NCBI GenBank assembly: GCA_027083075.1
Contig: JALWQQ010000092.1
Span: 1 to 6,670 of the forward strand
Reading direction: 5' to 3'
From: Campylobacteraceae bacterium
GTDB lineage: Bacteria; Campylobacterota; Campylobacteria; Campylobacterales; Sulfurovaceae
DNA: 6,670 bases
Within the stretch, counting starts at the first letter, position 1. Each line of letters opens with the position of its first letter. Positions 1 through 6,281 of this stretch are shown one piece after another. Both the position numbers and the translations under genes were made by a program. Below the pieces are notes generated by a model. It had not been told where the DNA came from. It did not search any database and saw only the letters and a program-made list of their open reading frames with translations.

Positions 1-643
1 CGACAATCTGCTTTTGCGCGACGAGGCGCATAGACCGGTTAGCTATGTGAAGTTGGGCGCACTCTTTCCCAAGGCAAGCGACGGCAAACGCTACCTTGTT
101 GCAAGACGCGACGAGAGGGTGCAAGCACATATCGCCTACCTTAAGCCCGAAAGCGACGATCTTCTCGCAGATAAGCCCCTTGCTTTTACACCGGAAAATG
201 TCGCCAAGATCGCCAAGGCCTTCTACGGTGAACCCTACGGCTGGGGTGGCAGCTACCTCTGTCGCGACTGCTCCGCAACCACGCGCGACTTTTTCGCGCC
301 CTTCGGCATCTTTTTGCGTCGCAACTCAAGCAAGCAGGCAAACGACGGGGAGAGCATCGAGATGCGCAACTGGCCCAAAGATTACAAAAAAAGCTTTATC
401 GCCCGCTACGCCAAACCCTTCCGATCGTTGCTTTACGTGCCGGGACATATCGTGCTCTATCTCGGCACCTACAAAGGCGAGCCCGTTATCATGCACACCT
501 ACTGGGGCATACGCAAAAAAGACGGCAGCAAACTTATCACCGCGCGTACCATCATTAGCTCTACAGAGCCCGGCAAAGAGCGTAGCGATGTCAAAGAGCG
601 ATCCAAGCTTATCTACACACTACGCCGCATCGTGAACTTTTAA
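1..643 (+). CDS. NlpC/P60-family cell-wall peptidase with SH3 region (5' end outside window)
   Basis: This is the C-terminal part of a C40 (NlpC/P60) cysteine peptidase. Such enzymes cut peptide stems of peptidoglycan in the periplasm. The frame is open to the left edge (first full codon at 2), so the true start lies outside; the TTG at 14 is not a start. The first ~45 residues (RYLVARRDERVQAHIAYL) look like the end of an SH3b domain, followed by the helix FTPENVAKIAKAFYGEPYGWGG that opens the peptidase fold. The catalytic Cys is in RDCSATTRDFFAPFG (codon 269-271), the His in PGHIVLYLG (446-448) and the third polar residue is the His in IMHTYW (494-496), so the active site looks complete. The RDCSATT...PFGI...RNSSKQA pattern is typical of the SH3-containing NlpC/P60 proteins common in Campylobacterota and Desulfobacterota. 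Its stop codon overlaps that of the convergent gene. Family is sure; exact bond cut is not known. Confidence 0.9.
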   Translation, partial: DNLLLRDEAHRPVSYVKLGALFPKASDGKRYLVARRDERVQAHIAYLKPESDDLLADKPLAFTPENVAKIAKAFYGEPYGWGGSYLCRDCSATTRDFFAPFGIFLRRNSSKQANDGESIEMRNWPKDYKKSFIARYAKPFRSLLYVPGHIVLYLGTYKGEPVIMHTYWGIRKKDGSKLITARTIISSTEPGKERSDVKERSKLIYTLRRIVNF

Positions 644-2058
644 AGCAGGTCAACCTCGAAATAGCCGCACTTTTTCGTCGGCGCACTCAAACTACCGCCC
701 GCTACGGTACCGAAGTTGAGCTTGATCGGATGCACACCGTTCCCCGTTCCCGGAGCGGGGTTGTTGCTTGCCGAAGCGACTCCGAGACAATTACATGCCC
801 CGTTTAGAATCTGGAGGTTGCGTATAGAGGCATAATCAAAATGTGCACTAAGCGTATCGTTGACGATCACATTTTGTGCCGGCGAAGCTCCGATATTTGA
901 CACTTCAATGGCATAACGTATCGTTGCACCCGGAATACGTTTGGGATGGAGGAGACCGTTGGCAGGATCGCGTATCACACAAGAGTGCTTAGTGACAGAC
1001 ATTTGCGGTAATCTCTCTTGCACTCCAAGGGTAGCTGCTTTGATGCTCCACTCCATATCGTCTACCAACTGCCAAGTTCGCGAAATATTGTCGCTGGCAA
1101 AGAGAAAACTGATCCGTACCGTAATCGTTGTTCCTGCATAGGGAGCAAGGTTTAACGTTGCTTGTGTCCAACCGGCATCACCATACTGTGTATAAAGACT
1201 CTTTTTGCCATAAGCTTGCGTAAAAATATTGAGGTTTACATTATTGATGTTCAGTGTAGTCGGATTAATAATCGTCCCGTTAACAGTTATGCGTGCCCGA
1301 TCGTAGACGGTATTGCTTGTAGCCTGATCCCACCCCTGTACTCGAAACCAAAACGTCAAATTTCCGGGTGCGCTTGCCGGTACGCTAAAACTCTTCTCTA
1401 TCCAAACCTGCTCTGAGAGATTGCCGCTCTCTTGTCTATCTCGATACCCCTCCACAAAAAAATTGCGGCCCGTATGAGCGGTATTGGCAACAGTTGCCGT
1501 ACCGTATGAATTGTCGGCTACGGTGACGGTTGTCCCCTCTCCGGCTACAGGGTGAACCTCTTTGTTCGGTTGATTGACACCGATGCTTAGCTGACCCGTT
1601 ACCCAGCCCGTAGGCAGACTACCGGTCGAATGCTCGAAATTTCCGTTAATCACATAGCTTGACGCCAATGCGCTTTTCGGACCGTTTGCCAACGTATCGT
1701 AATAGAGATAATAACGAACCGTACCGGGGTCTTCAATGATAAATTTAACTTCGCCTCGATTATTATTGACGGCATCGGTTAGATTGTTATAGATCGAATC
1801 GGTAAACTCCTGCTTTGCAAGCAGAGTAACGCCATCGCTCTTGACAACGCGTATCGAGTTGGGATCCAGTTGTGAAGGCAAACCCAGCGCGGAAAAGTCG
1901 ACATTTACCTTCCCGGTTTGATTAACAACCGCCGTGTTGATATTGATCTCCGCCCTATAGTGCCAAGCGGGATTCCACCATGGATCGGCAGGATTCGCAA
2001 AGAGACGAACCAGACCTGTTAACAAACAATAAAAAAATATTTTTCCATAAGTTTGCAC
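640..2058 (-). CDS. Secreted modular surface protein with C-terminal DUF11-like domain
   Basis: A 472-residue exported protein of unknown exact role, third gene of the protease operon. I chose the GTG at 2058 over the ATG at 2085. It has a GAGGAG ribosome site 9 nt upstream, gives a compact signal peptide (MQTYGKIFFYCLLTGLVRLFA, cleavage near residue 21), and removes an 11-nt overlap with the upstream gene. After the signal, residues ~24-130 (PWWNPAWHYRAEI ... VRYYLYYD) resemble the DUF2341-like beta domain. Residues ~138-345 (NGNFEHSTGSLPTGW, WFRVQGWDQ, DDMEWSI) look like a jelly-roll, carbohydrate-binding type domain. Residues ~354-460 (KRIPGATIRYAIEVSNIG, NVIVNDTL) match the DUF11 beta-sandwich found in adhesins and S-layer-like proteins. 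Cys residues in HSCVIRDP, GACNCLG and KKCGYF may form disulfides. No membrane anchor or sorting motif is visible at the C-terminus. A matrix or adhesion component, perhaps a substrate of the neighbouring protease, is an inference. Confidence 0.8.
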   Translation of the reverse strand: MQTYGKIFFYCLLTGLVRLFANPADPWWNPAWHYRAEININTAVVNQTGKVNVDFSALGLPSQLDPNSIRVVKSDGVTLLAKQEFTDSIYNNLTDAVNNNRGEVKFIIEDPGTVRYYLYYDTLANGPKSALASSYVINGNFEHSTGSLPTGWVTGQLSIGVNQPNKEVHPVAGEGTTVTVADNSYGTATVANTAHTGRNFFVEGYRDRQESGNLSEQVWIEKSFSVPASAPGNLTFWFRVQGWDQATSNTVYDRARITVNGTIINPTTLNINNVNLNIFTQAYGKKSLYTQYGDAGWTQATLNLAPYAGTTITVRISFLFASDNISRTWQLVDDMEWSIKAATLGVQERLPQMSVTKHSCVIRDPANGLLHPKRIPGATIRYAIEVSNIGASPAQNVIVNDTLSAHFDYASIRNLQILNGACNCLGVASASNNPAPGTGNGVHPIKLNFGTVAGGSLSAPTKKCGYFEVDLL

Positions 2059-2067
2059 AATGACCGT

Positions 2068-2073
2068 CTCCTC
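2068..2073 (-). promoter_or_regulatory. Ribosome binding site selecting the GTG start at 2058
   Basis: On the minus strand GAGGAG lies 9 nt before GTG at 2058. The ATG at 2085 has only a weak purine stretch (AAGAG) upstream. The site sits just after the stop of the upstream gene (2075), as expected for an operon gene with translational coupling. Confidence 0.6.
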
Positions 2074-2074
2074 G

Positions 2075-2737
2075 CTAAAGTGCATCGCTTTTGCTCTTAT
2101 CTACCCAAGCCTCCTCTATAGAGGCGTTAGAGTAGACATAACCCTCCGAGGGTTCGAGTGCCGATTGGTAGCCTCCCTTGGGACTTTGGAACGTCACGAA
2201 GATCGTTTTTCCGCCGATACTGATGATGGTCGGATATCGCACTCCTTCGTCTTCGTAGATACCTGTAATAATCGTACTTCGCCTTACCGACTCTTTTTTG
2301 GTAATTTTTACGGGATATTCGATGCCGTCGAGCGGAATCACAAGCGTCTCGCCGACACTTAATGCTTTGATTTTATCCGGATCTACTTGCCATGCAGAAA
2401 TAGGTTTTATGCGTGCATCGATCGAATCAACCACACTTATGTCATCAAGAGCGACCTCATAAACGGCATCATCAACAAAGCTTCTCTTTTTCGCCGCTCT
2501 CTCTACCCTCTTTGTCATCATTCTCTTAGCCTTTTTCGATATCCGCTTCTCTATATGTAGAGCCGAGCTCTCATGAAGCGTTTTAATAGAGCTTGAGACG
2601 ATGGGGTGCGCATCACTTACGATTTGCTCCTTCTCTCGTCGCTCCAATAGCCACAAACAAAAGACGATACAAACAACCGGCAATGCAATAATGACAATGC
2701 GTGCCCACAAATCGTGCCGTTGTAAGTATCGACCCAT
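2075..2737 (-). CDS. Membrane-anchored protein with metalloprotease-propeptide-like domain
   Basis: A 220-residue protein, second gene of the operon, starting 9 nt after the protease stop. Its ribosome site AGGAG (2744-2748) overlaps that stop region. Residues 13-31 (RIVIIALPVVCIVFCLWLL) form one N-terminal transmembrane helix. A basic helical linker (about 62-85) follows, then a beta-rich domain (about 93-203). That domain carries LSVGETLVIPLDG, a middle segment ending TIITGIYEDEG, then SIGGKTIFVTF and PKGGYQSALEPSEGYVY. This order (a GD/E.L.LPL.DG strand, a G..G strand, a GG turn and G.Y at the end) is the pattern I know from propeptides of secreted reprolysin-like and M72-like metallopeptidases, where it precedes the catalytic domain in the same chain. 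Here the downstream catalytic domain is missing and the gene next door supplies one. A role as inhibitor or chaperone of that protease is inferred. No catalytic motif is present. Confidence 0.75.
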   Translation of the reverse strand: MGRYLQRHDLWARIVIIALPVVCIVFCLWLLERREKEQIVSDAHPIVSSSIKTLHESSALHIEKRISKKAKRMMTKRVERAAKKRSFVDDAVYEVALDDISVVDSIDARIKPISAWQVDPDKIKALSVGETLVIPLDGIEYPVKITKKESVRRSTIITGIYEDEGVRYPTIISIGGKTIFVTFQSPKGGYQSALEPSEGYVYSNASIEEAWVDKSKSDAL

Positions 2738-2746
2738 TCCGGACTC

Positions 2747-3601
2747 CTATTTATAAAAGCTTGCAACACGCTGCATACTCTCTCGAAGCGCGCGCGCCGC
2801 ATCCGCTTCGCCAAGCTCTCCGGCTTCGATGCCGCATTGCTCCTCGAAACAAGAGAGTGATGGACTTGAAAATTTATTGATCTTGATCGCCTTGCCTGTC
2901 GCATAGGCCATCACCGTAACAAAGGCATCTTTTTTGATAAAGCCTCTCGCGTATGTCGTTCGTCCTTTAAAACGCTCTTTCTGCGAATGCACCAGACCCA
3001 TCGTATGCCCCAACTCATGAGCTACGACATAGGTGGGACAACTGATCGTTACATGCGCATAGGCGAGCGAAGATTTCAGTTTGTTGTTTTGGTAAGCGAC
3101 GCCACAATAGCCGTCATTTGCAAAATCACGGAAGAGCACCACCTCGTCGGCACCATATGACTCTCTCTCCTTTAGTAGCTTTTTGTCCGAGGCAATGATT
3201 GATAGCGCCTTATTGGATGTCATATTATTGTCGATATTGTAGGGTTCGATCTTGACAACGCGTAAATAGATCGGCACACGACTCTCCTCGTAAATGGTAT
3301 TTGTCATGGCTATATGCTGATAGATCTTTGCTTCGATATCACCATGGCTTGCTTCTTTTGCAGCATCGTTATAAAGCACCAACAACGTAATAGTCGTTTT
3401 ATTTTCATCCGTTATTTTCGCCTTGGCAGAACCGGAAAAGTGCTGAGGTGTCGACGCGGAAGGCAGACCAGAGTCAGACTGTCGACTCTGCTCGACAGTG
3501 CTACTGTCTATTTGAGATGTCAACCGGTCGGCTCCGTTGCCACACCCGGATAGTATCATCATCACGATCCAAATACCAATGCGATATAGCACTCTTTTCA
3601 T
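2747..3601 (-). CDS. Zinc metalloprotease lipoprotein (metzincin, reprolysin/M72-like)
   Basis: A 284-residue lipoprotein protease, first gene of the operon. The start is ATG 3601, because it begins a lipoprotein signal (MKRVLYRIGIWIVMMILSGC, lipobox LSGC, Cys20) and has GAAGGA 7 nt upstream. Longer frames reach back into the riboswitch. A Ser/Gln-rich linker (about 21-60) precedes a catalytic domain that begins ITLLVLYNDAAKEA, as in reprolysin-like and peptidyl-Asp metallopeptidases. The zinc site VAHELGHTMGLVHS (HExxHxxGxxH, His195, Glu196, His199, His205; bases 2987-3019) and the Met-turn VMAY (Met231) define a metzincin. KFSSPSLSC further on fits the family's FSNP-like segment. Cys166, 188, 251 and 256 could pair as two disulfides. 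No propeptide is fused between signal and catalytic domain; a similar domain is encoded by the next gene. It should be lipid-anchored in the cell envelope. The substrate is unknown; the DUF11-like protein of the same operon is a candidate. Confidence 0.9.
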   Translation of the reverse strand: MKRVLYRIGIWIVMMILSGCGNGADRLTSQIDSSTVEQSRQSDSGLPSASTPQHFSGSAKAKITDENKTTITLLVLYNDAAKEASHGDIEAKIYQHIAMTNTIYEESRVPIYLRVVKIEPYNIDNNMTSNKALSIIASDKKLLKERESYGADEVVLFRDFANDGYCGVAYQNNKLKSSLAYAHVTISCPTYVVAHELGHTMGLVHSQKERFKGRTTYARGFIKKDAFVTVMAYATGKAIKINKFSSPSLSCFEEQCGIEAGELGEADAARALRESMQRVASFYK

Positions 3602-3608
3602 CGATCCA

Positions 3609-3628
3609 TCCTTCGAAGTCCTAAAGGA
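3609..3628 (-). promoter_or_regulatory. Possible expression platform: hairpin hiding the protease ribosome site
   Basis: In the mRNA, UCCUUU (3628-3623) can pair with GAAGGA (3614-3609) across an 8-nt loop AGGACUUC, with five Watson-Crick pairs and one G-U. GAAGGA is the ribosome binding site of the protease gene, 7 nt before its ATG. The hairpin lies about 35 nt after the riboswitch aptamer, and no U-tract terminator is seen between the two. This suggests translational control, but the link between ligand binding and this hairpin is inferred. Confidence 0.4.
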
Positions 3629-3663
3629 GCCGAGATTCGGAACAAATGAAGAAAAAGCATCTT

Positions 3664-3742
3664 TGTGCGGCAACCCGGCCGACTACGTGAGCCCCGTTGG
3701 CTTTCCGTCCCCGCCTCGCGACGGGTTTGGCTTTTTCATACA
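3664..3742 (-). promoter_or_regulatory. c-di-GMP-I (GEMM-I) riboswitch aptamer
   Basis: The minus strand folds like the GEMM-I aptamer. P1 is UGUAUG (3742-3737) with CGCACA (3669-3664), with one A-C mismatch. P2 is CCCGUC/GGCGGG (3725-3720 and 3715-3710), capped by a GCGA tetraloop (GNRA). The conserved strand GGGACGgAAAGCC follows (3711-3699). P3 has its inner part GGCU/AGUC with loop CACGU, and the 3' segment is CCGGGUUGCCG. Using Vc2 numbering from memory, the ligand-contacting G20 (3731), A47 (3704) and C92 (3670) are all kept. The usual G21-C46 pair is replaced by C21-G46 (3730 and 3705), so pairing is preserved. G at position 20 favours c-di-GMP over cGAMP. It sits 62 nt before the protease ATG, so it should control the whole three-gene operon. 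Confidence 0.85.
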
Positions 3743-3754
3743 TTTTACAATTGA

Positions 3755-3785
3755 AGTGTAATGGTTTATTGTCAAAAAAAGTCAA
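3755..3785 (-). promoter_or_regulatory. Possible promoter for the riboswitch-controlled operon
   Basis: On the minus strand TTGACT (3785-3780) and TACACT (3760-3755) are separated by 19 nt. Transcription from about 3748 would include the complete P1 helix of the riboswitch. A closer consensus -35, TTGACA (3775-3770), is nearby, but only a poor -10 (AATTGT) lies 17 nt from it. TAAAAT (3747-3742) is a good box, but would start the RNA inside P1. Placement is therefore uncertain. The T-rich stretch contains TTTTTGAC twice, 10 nt apart. Confidence 0.35.
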
Positions 3786-3802
3786 AAAGAGTGTGGAGTT
3801 CT

Positions 3803-3819
3803 AAAGCCTAAATGGCTTA
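3803..3819 (+). promoter_or_regulatory. Small inverted repeat in the apt promoter region
   Basis: AAGCC (3804-3808) and GGCTT (3814-3818) form an inverted repeat with a 5-nt spacer TAAAT, overlapping where a -35 element for the apt promoter would be. No T-run follows on either strand, so it is not a terminator. It could be an operator; nothing in the sequence identifies a regulator. Confidence 0.25.
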
Positions 3820-3824
3820 CAATC

Positions 3825-3830
3825 TATAAA
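3825..3830 (+). promoter_or_regulatory. Probable -10 element of the apt promoter
   Basis: TATAAA lies 23 nt upstream of the apt ATG, with a predicted transcription start near 3837. No clear -35 is visible, which is usual in Campylobacterota, where the -10 box dominates. The ribosome site GAAGGA (3839-3844) is 8 nt before the ATG, so the leader would be very short. Confidence 0.45.
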
Positions 3831-3852
3831 GTAAAAAAGAAGGAATAAAATT

Positions 3853-4392
3853 ATGCAAGAAGCAGAGATAGTCAAAAAAGTAAGTGAAGCGATTCGTGAT
3901 ATACCCGATTTTCCTAAACCGGGTATCGTCTTTAAAGACATCACCACCCTGCTGAATAATGCCGAAGTTTTTGGCGCGTTGATGCGACATCTTGAAATGC
4001 GTTATCGAGACTATGATCTCGATTTTGTAGCGGGTATAGAGTCGCGCGGCTTTATCTTCGCAGCGGCGTTGGCGACGCGCCTTGGGGTGGGCTTTGTGCC
4101 GATACGCAAGAAGGGCAAGCTTCCCTATACTACCGTGAGTGAAAAGTATGCGTTGGAGTATGGGGTCGATGAGGTGGAGATACACATCGATGCCTTTCGC
4201 GACAAAAAAGATGCCAAAGTGCTGCTCATCGACGATCTTATCGCTACCGGAGGTACGGCAAAGGCGGCATCGGAGCTTATCGAGAAGGTCGGCGCAACGT
4301 GTGTCGAGGCGTGCTTCGTGATCGAACTTGACTTTTTGGGCGGTAGCAAAACGCTGCGTGTGCCCCATTATGCCGTGATGCATGTCTCGTAG
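3853..4392 (+). CDS. apt: Adenine phosphoribosyltransferase
   Basis: A 179-residue cytoplasmic enzyme that joins adenine to PRPP to give AMP and pyrophosphate (purine salvage). The sequence has the family landmarks in order: [15 protein letters not shown] (17-31), [18 protein letters not shown] (61-78) with the adenine-side residues, PIRKKGKLP (83-91), and the PRPP-binding loop [17 protein letters not shown] (123-139). Full length for the family. ATG 3853 is supported by GAAGGA 8 nt upstream and by the standard N-terminus. It is divergent from the protease operon and is followed after 53 nt by a lipoprotein gene on the same strand. The C-terminal end (residues ~162-179) is less conserved than the rest, but no key residue is missing. 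Confidence 0.97.
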   Translation: MQEAEIVKKVSEAIRDIPDFPKPGIVFKDITTLLNNAEVFGALMRHLEMRYRDYDLDFVAGIESRGFIFAAALATRLGVGFVPIRKKGKLPYTTVSEKYALEYGVDEVEIHIDAFRDKKDAKVLLIDDLIATGGTAKAASELIEKVGATCVEACFVIELDFLGGSKTLRVPHYAVMHVS

Positions 4393-4445
4393 TACACACC
4401 GGTTGCACAGCTCTTTACTAACATCGGTTTAAAAAAAGAAATGCC

Positions 4446-4934
4446 ATGTTGTTGCTTCGCTATCTTTCTTTTGCCTTTATATCCTTATGGCTACTAAGTG
4501 CATGTGCACCTACTACGCTTACGCCCGTAAGCGATATCGACCCGAAACGCTATAGCGGTGAAGCGACGATCCTTCTTGCCGTTGCGGGCAACAGCAACCG
4601 CGGGATTCGCCATCTCGAGATCGTAAGCAACGAAGCGCCCAAGGGCTTTGAGCTCTACTTCCGTAAGGCGATCGTCAAAAAGGGGTTCATTGCACTTAAA
4701 CTACCCGCACCGAGTACGGGTGTGCGTCTCAAGGAGTATTCGCTCACGGGATACTACGGTTGCAGTCGCGGGAAACGCGGCTACGGCTTCGGGACGGCTG
4801 TACTGAAACGCATCGAACCCGGCAAGCGCTATTTTCTTGAGACGATCGATACCGCGATGAATACCACCTACCCCGACATCCCGCCTTCGCTCTGTAGCGA
4901 TGCCAAACGTTACGGACTACAGTGCCGCCCATAG
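4446..4934 (+). CDS. Small lipoprotein of unknown function
   Basis: A 162-residue protein that I do not recognise. It begins with a clear lipoprotein signal, ending LLSAC (lipobox; Cys20), so the mature protein should be lipid-anchored in the periplasm or outer membrane. The rest looks beta-rich: [61 protein letters not shown] and [18 protein letters not shown] strands (actual text [14 protein letters not shown]). The closing [10 protein letters not shown] strand recalls small Ig-like lipoproteins such as DUF2846 types, but the match is too loose to assign. Cys106, 150 and 160 remain after processing; two could pair. The ribosome site is weak (AAAAAGAA), and the gene follows apt by 53 nt without a terminator, so it may be read with apt. 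It ends 47 nt before trpB. Confidence 0.8.
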   Translation: MLLLRYLSFAFISLWLLSACAPTTLTPVSDIDPKRYSGEATILLAVAGNSNRGIRHLEIVSNEAPKGFELYFRKAIVKKGFIALKLPAPSTGVRLKEYSLTGYYGCSRGKRGYGFGTAVLKRIEPGKRYFLETIDTAMNTTYPDIPPSLCSDAKRYGLQCRP

Positions 4935-4945
4935 CTCTTTTTCGA

Positions 4946-4951
4946 TATAAT
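4946..4951 (+). promoter_or_regulatory. -10 element of the trpB promoter
   Basis: A perfect TATAAT sits between the lipoprotein stop and trpB, in the context TTTTTCGATATAATTTTGCC. A T-rich stretch upstream and no -35 is the usual sigma-70 promoter style of Campylobacterota. Transcription would begin near 4958, leaving a ~24-nt leader. There is no room for a trp leader peptide or attenuator. Confidence 0.65.
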
Positions 4952-4981
4952 TTTGCCAACGATTTCCATAAAGAGTTTCAG

Positions 4982-6208
4982 ATGAAAAAAGAAGCCTCGT
5001 TTTATATCCCTACCCCCTCCCCTTTCGATCCGGACGAAAACGGACACTTTGGCACCTTCGGCGGACGCTTTGTGCCCGAAACCTTGATGCCGGTTCTTGA
5101 GCAGTTGCGTCAAGACTACGAAGCGGTGCGTTTCGATCCCGACTTTTGGCAGGAGGTTGACTACTACTATACGCACTATGTAGGACGTCCCTCCGCGCTC
5201 TATTATGCCGCCAATCTCTCCAAAGAGTTAGATGCCAAGATCTATCTCAAGCGCGAAGATCTCAACCATACCGGTGCACACAAGATCAACCACTGTATCG
5301 CCCAAGCGGTTTTGGCAAAGCGACTCGGCAAAAGGAAGATTATCGCTGAAACGGGTGCAGGACAGCACGGTGTGGCTACGGCGACAGTAGCGGCGCTCTT
5401 CGGGCTCGAGTGCGAGATCTTTATGGGTGCCAAAGATGTCCAACGCCAAGCGCTCAATGTCTTTCGCATGAAGCTACTCGGCGCCAAAGTCAACGCCGTC
5501 GAGAGCGGCTCGAAAACACTCAAAGATGCGATGAACGATGCGATCCGTCACTGGGTGACCCATGCGCGCGACACCTACTATCTCATCGGTACCGTCGCAG
5601 GACCGCACCCCTACCCGATGATGGTGCGCGATATCCAAAGCATCATCGGCTGGGAAGCGAAACGTCAGTTGATGGAAGCCGAAGGCAGGTTGCCCGATAA
5701 GGTGATCGCCTGTATCGGTGGCGGTTCTAACGCCATGGGGATCTTTAACCACTTCTTGCAAGAGAGGCAGGTCGAGTGTATCGGTATCGAAGCGGGCGGC
5801 GAAGGGCTCGACAAAAAACACGGTGCCTCACTCGCCAAGGGTGCTCCCGGTGTACTACACGGACAGATGAGTTATCTTCTGCAAGATGAGGATGGACAGA
5901 TCCTCGAAGCACACTCCATCTCCGCAGGACTCGACTATCCCGGTATCGGACCCGAGCACGCCTTTTTGAAAGAGCAAGGCATCGCTAACTATGACAACAT
6001 CACCGACAAAGAGGCGCTCGATGCCTTTGTCTGGCTCAGCCAAAAAGAGGGGATCATCCCCGCCTTCGAGAGCTCACATGCCGTAGCCTACCTAAAGAAG
6101 ATGAAACCTGAAGAAATTCAAGGCAAACTCACCCTTGTTAACCTCTCCGGACGCGGTGACAAAGATATGATGCAGGCCAAAGATATCTTGGCAGAACAGT
6201 TTGCATGA
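4982..6208 (+). CDS. trpB: Tryptophan synthase beta chain
   Basis: A 408-residue PLP enzyme that joins indole and L-serine to form L-tryptophan; it normally works as an alpha2-beta2 complex with TrpA in the cytoplasm. ATG 4982 gives the usual N-terminus ([17 protein letters not shown] at 23-39) and has AAAGAG 6 nt upstream; an in-frame GTG at 4922 lies inside the previous gene. Landmarks: [16 protein letters not shown] (89-104) with the PLP lysine Lys101, [20 protein letters not shown] (122-141) with the catalytic Glu123, [11 protein letters not shown] (207-217), phosphate-binding GGGSNAMG (246-253), [15 protein letters not shown] (312-326) and the C-terminal LSGRGDKD (388-395). It is a TrpB1-type chain of normal length with all key residues. 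INHC replaces the more common INNA/T after the PLP lysine, as I recall from Campylobacterota TrpB. No trpA or other trp gene is adjacent. Confidence 0.97.
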   Translation: MKKEASFYIPTPSPFDPDENGHFGTFGGRFVPETLMPVLEQLRQDYEAVRFDPDFWQEVDYYYTHYVGRPSALYYAANLSKELDAKIYLKREDLNHTGAHKINHCIAQAVLAKRLGKRKIIAETGAGQHGVATATVAALFGLECEIFMGAKDVQRQALNVFRMKLLGAKVNAVESGSKTLKDAMNDAIRHWVTHARDTYYLIGTVAGPHPYPMMVRDIQSIIGWEAKRQLMEAEGRLPDKVIACIGGGSNAMGIFNHFLQERQVECIGIEAGGEGLDKKHGASLAKGAPGVLHGQMSYLLQDEDGQILEAHSISAGLDYPGIGPEHAFLKEQGIANYDNITDKEALDAFVWLSQKEGIIPAFESSHAVAYLKKMKPEEIQGKLTLVNLSGRGDKDMMQAKDILAEQFA

Positions 6209-6224
6209 TATTATCGAGAGCTAT

Positions 6225-6256
6225 TTCCGCCTCTTTATAGCGGAACCAAACCGCTA
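6225..6256. terminator. Two overlapping hairpins after trpB (weak terminator candidate)
   Basis: TTCCGC (6225-6230) can pair with GCGGAA (6240-6245). Alternatively TAGCGG (6238-6243) pairs with CCGCTA (6251-6256). The two share GCGG and cannot form together. Neither is followed at once by a T-run on either strand; the nearest is TTTTT at 6272-6276 on the plus strand. They lie between convergent genes, where termination of both transcripts is expected, but they do not fit the intrinsic terminator model well. Confidence 0.35.
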
Positions 6257-6270
6257 AAGAACCCAACCGC
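6243..6270. repeat. Imperfect 12-bp direct repeat, 16-bp period
   Basis: GAACCAAACCGC (6243-6254) and GAACCCAACCGC (6259-6270) differ at one base. The first copy contributes to the second hairpin after trpB. It could be the trace of a small duplication in the intergenic region. No function is apparent. Confidence 0.6.
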
Positions 6271-6281
6271 ATTTTTAAGAA

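Noticed and set aside
96..635. 179-codon open frame overlapping the NlpC/P60 gene in another frame
   Set aside because: The Ser/Thr/Pro-rich composition is typical of an out-of-frame shadow; the other frame has the complete peptidase active site.
2060..2362. Plus-strand 100-codon frame over the propeptide-like gene
   Set aside because: There is no ribosome site, and it is opposite a well-supported gene with signal features.
3602..3673. Extra 24-residue N-terminus for the metalloprotease starting at TTG 3673
   Set aside because: The TTG lies inside the riboswitch core, and the stretch precedes a perfect lipoprotein signal with its own ribosome site at ATG 3601.
3674..3731. GC-rich inverted repeat before the protease read as a terminator of plus-strand transcripts
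   Set aside because: The folded pattern, GNRA loop and conserved unpaired bases match a GEMM-I aptamer on the minus strand. The plus-strand CTTTTT after it is the complement of the A-run in P1, and no plus-strand gene ends here.
3817..4383. 188-codon open frame antisense to apt
   Set aside because: It is a shadow of a clearly real gene, with no ribosome site or family features.
4922..4981. Longer trpB beginning at GTG 4922
   Set aside because: It would overlap the lipoprotein gene and include the promoter -10 box; ATG 4982 gives the normal TrpB N-terminus.
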